From positions 372,001-436,000 of the forward strand of contig NZ_ASHX02000001.1 in NCBI RefSeq assembly GCF_000478605.2: a DNA stretch of 64,000 nt. Reading direction: 5' to 3'. The translations under genes were made by a program, and so were the position numbers. Position 1 is the first letter of the stretch. Every line of letters starts with the position of its first letter. The notes under the pieces are model-generated. The model saw nothing but the letters and a program-made list of their open reading frames with translations. It ran no database searches and was not told the DNA's origin. This DNA comes from Streptomyces thermolilacinus SPC6. Its GTDB lineage: Bacteria; Actinomycetota; Actinomycetes; Streptomycetales; Streptomycetaceae. Of this stretch, positions 62,227-64,000 are shown one piece after another.

Positions 62227-64000
62227 CCGACACCGTGGCCACCCCGCCCCCAGCCCCGTACCCCGTCTGGCGCGACCCCGCGGTGAGCGCCGAGGAGCGT
62301 GTCGAGGCGCTGATCCGCGAGATGACTCTGAAGGAGAAGATCGCCCAGCTCTACGGCGTGTGGGTCGGGGCGTCCGACGAGGGCGCCGAGGTCGCGCCGC
62401 ACCAGCACGACATGGAGGAGCCGGTCGACCTCGACGAGCTGCTTCCCGACGGTCTCGGCCAGCTCACCCGGCCCTTCGGAACCATCCCCGTCGATCCCGC
62501 GCTCGGCGCCCTCTCCCTGATGCGGACGCAGGCGCGGATCAGCGCCGCGAACCGCTTCGGCATCCCGGCCGTCGCCCACGAGGAGTGCCTCGCGGGCTTC
62601 GCGGCCTGGGGCGCCACCGCCTACCCGGTGCCCCTCTCGTGGGGGGCGACCTTCAACCCCCGGCTCGTACGGGAGATGGCCGCCGCCATCGGCCGCGACC
62701 TGCGCGCGGTCGGAGTCCACCAGGGGCTCGCCCCCGTCCTCGACGTCGTACGCGACGTCCGCTGGGGGCGCGTCGAGGAGACCATCGGCGAGGACCCGTA
62801 CCTCGTCGGGACGATCGCCACCGCCTACGTCCAGGGGCTGGAGTCCTCCGGTGTCGTCGCCACCCTCAAGCACTTCGCCGGTTACTCCGCGTCCCGTGCG
62901 GGGCGCAACCTCGCCCCGGTCGGCATGGGCGCCAGGGAGCTGGCCGACGTGATCCTGCCGCCGTTCGAGATGGCGGTCCGGGAGGGCGGCGCGCGGTCGG
63001 TGATGCACGCCTACACCGACACCGACGGCGTTCCCTCGGCCGCCGACGAGCGGCTGCTCACCGGGCTCCTGCGGGAGACCTGGGGCTTCACCGGCACCGT
63101 TGTTGCCGACTACTTCGGCATCACGTTCCTGAAGACCCTGCACGGCGTCGCCGGAACACTCGGCGAGGCGGCCGGGGCGGCCCTCACGGCCGGTGTCGAC
63201 GTGGAACTGCCCACCGTCAAGGCCTTCGGCACGCCCCTCCTGGACGCGGTCCGGCGGGGACACGTGGCGGAAGGGGACGTGGACCGTGCGGTCAGGCGGG
63301 TCCTCCTCCAGAAGACCCGGCTCGGGCTGCTCGACCCCGACTGGAGCCCGGTCCCCCCGGCCCTGCGCGACGCCGACACCACCGCGGACCCCGAGACCCT
63401 GCGGGGCACGGTCGATCTGGACACGGCCGCCAACCGGCAGCTGGCCGCCCGTGTCGCGGAGCAGGCCGTCGTCCTGCTCCGCAACGACGGCATCCTGCCG
63501 CTGAGCCCGGGAACTCCCCGGAGGATCGCGCTGATCGGCCCCAACTCCGAGGCTCCCACGGCCGTCCTCGGCTGCTACTCCTTCCCCGTCCACGTCGGCG
63601 GTCAGCACCCCGGCACCCCGCTCGGCATCGACCTGCCCACGCTGCGCGACGCGCTCGTGGCCGAGTTCCCCGACGCCGAGGTCCTCGTGGCGCGCGGGAC
63701 CGGCGTCGACGACGGCGACACGGAGGGCTTCGCCGAGGCGCTCGCGCTCGCCCGCCGCGCCGACGTCGTCGTGGCGGCCCTGGGCGACCGCGCCGGGCTC
63801 TTCGGGCGGGGCACCAGCGGTGAGGGCTGCGACGCGGAGTCCCTCGTGCTCCCCGGGGCTCAGCAGCGGCTGCTGGACGCCCTCCTCGACACGGGGACAC
63901 CGGTCGTCACGACCCTGCTGGCGGGCCGGCCCTACGCGCTGGGCCGTGCGGCCGACGAGTCCGCTGCCGTCCTCCAGGCGTTCTTCCCCGGTGAGGCGGG
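62223..64000 (+). CDS. bxlA: glycoside hydrolase family 3 enzyme (partial, cut by window end)
   Basis: About 592 residues of a GH3 beta-glycosidase are visible; the 3' end lies beyond the window. It starts at GTG 62223, overlapping the permease stop (GTGA). Seen: LIREMTLKEKIAQLYG, IPAVAHEECLAGFAAWGATA, GLAPVLDVVRDVRWGRVEETIGEDPY, TLKHFAGYSASRAGRN, and the nucleophile Asp296 in GTVVADYFGIT. The C-terminal alpha/beta domain has begun (AVVLLRNDGILPL). There is no signal peptide, so it cleaves imported oligosaccharides in the cytoplasm. Beta-xylosidase is the best guess from context; beta-glucosidase is the alternative. Confidence 0.9.
   Translation, partial: MTDTVATPPPAPYPVWRDPAVSAEERVEALIREMTLKEKIAQLYGVWVGASDEGAEVAPHQHDMEEPVDLDELLPDGLGQLTRPFGTIPVDPALGALSLMRTQARISAANRFGIPAVAHEECLAGFAAWGATAYPVPLSWGATFNPRLVREMAAAIGRDLRAVGVHQGLAPVLDVVRDVRWGRVEETIGEDPYLVGTIATAYVQGLESSGVVATLKHFAGYSASRAGRNLAPVGMGARELADVILPPFEMAVREGGARSVMHAYTDTDGVPSAADERLLTGLLRETWGFTGTVVADYFGITFLKTLHGVAGTLGEAAGAALTAGVDVELPTVKAFGTPLLDAVRRGHVAEGDVDRAVRRVLLQKTRLGLLDPDWSPVPPALRDADTTADPETLRGTVDLDTAANRQLAARVAEQAVVLLRNDGILPLSPGTPRRIALIGPNSEAPTAVLGCYSFPVHVGGQHPGTPLGIDLPTLRDALVAEFPDAEVLVARGTGVDDGDTEGFAEALALARRADVVVAALGDRAGLFGRGTSGEGCDAESLVLPGAQQRLLDALLDTGTPVVTTLLAGRPYALGRAADESAAVLQAFFPGEA

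Overview
The window is chromosomal DNA from a Streptomyces-type actinomycete. It has very high G+C with G/C-ending codons, GTG and TTG starts, many ATGA/GTGA-coupled genes, twin-arginine-free lipoproteins, a class F sortase, an Rpf-type muralytic enzyme and a complete ergothioneine locus. The order sdhB-sdhA-sdhC / LysR / PAS-GGDEF-EAL / methyltransferase / repeat lipoprotein / Pro-rich secreted protein / DUF4239 protein matches, from memory, the S. coelicolor SCO0922-SCO0932 neighbourhood. I saw no tRNA, rRNA, CRISPR array, transposase or prophage gene.

1-6.1 kb: small membrane and redox genes (DUF1360, SPW-type, DUF2231-Rieske, thioredoxin), a thiolase with a 16-bp palindrome upstream, and a bacterial PARG-like enzyme. 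6.2-10.8 kb: egtABCD; egtC runs into egtD in frame through a 19-base C homopolymer. 10.7-12.5 kb: an ornithine-lipid pair (olsB, olsA/plsC). 12.6-14.3 kb: an orphan sugar-binding lipoprotein and a dodecin, with two different perfect palindromes between them. 14.5-17.0 kb: a translationally coupled RsbQ-RsbP-STAS stress-sensing module. 17.1-23.2 kb: a HAD phosphatase, a luciferase-like monooxygenase, and the three-subunit succinate dehydrogenase/fumarate reductase divergent from a LysR regulator.

23.4-31.7 kb: rmdA-like c-di-GMP enzyme coupled to a DUF574-type methyltransferase. An envelope block follows: repeat lipoprotein, Pro-rich anchored protein, DUF4239 protein, two convergent paralogous secreted proteins with sorting-like tails, and a class F sortase. 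31.7-37.4 kb: cupin, polysaccharide deacetylase, CapA-like lipoprotein, ECF sigma factor, unknown protein and a YbdK ligase. 37.5-41.8 kb: LytS-type kinase, acetate-type symporter, DUF485-like protein and LytTR regulator. 41.9-46.8 kb: a stunted zinc-finger anti-sigma-like protein, an Fpg/Nei glycosylase, a PAS-GAF-PP2C-HATPase protein and a DUF6777-like lipoprotein.

46.9-50.1 kb: a YndJ / DUF1990 / lipase-maturation-factor cassette behind a twin TTGAAC-N2-GTTCAA operator. 50.3-50.6 kb: a free-standing 55-codon peptide gene with an excellent RBS and its own terminator. 50.8-57.6 kb: zinc-finger SDR, FhuF-like protein, Rpf-LysM-M23 protein, Pro-rich peptide, panD, SPFH and NfeD. 57.9-64.0 kb: LacI regulator divergent from a bxlEFG-type ABC transporter and a GH3 glycosidase cut by the window end.

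The strongest candidates for something undescribed are the sortase with its two substrate-like paralogues and the 55-residue peptide.
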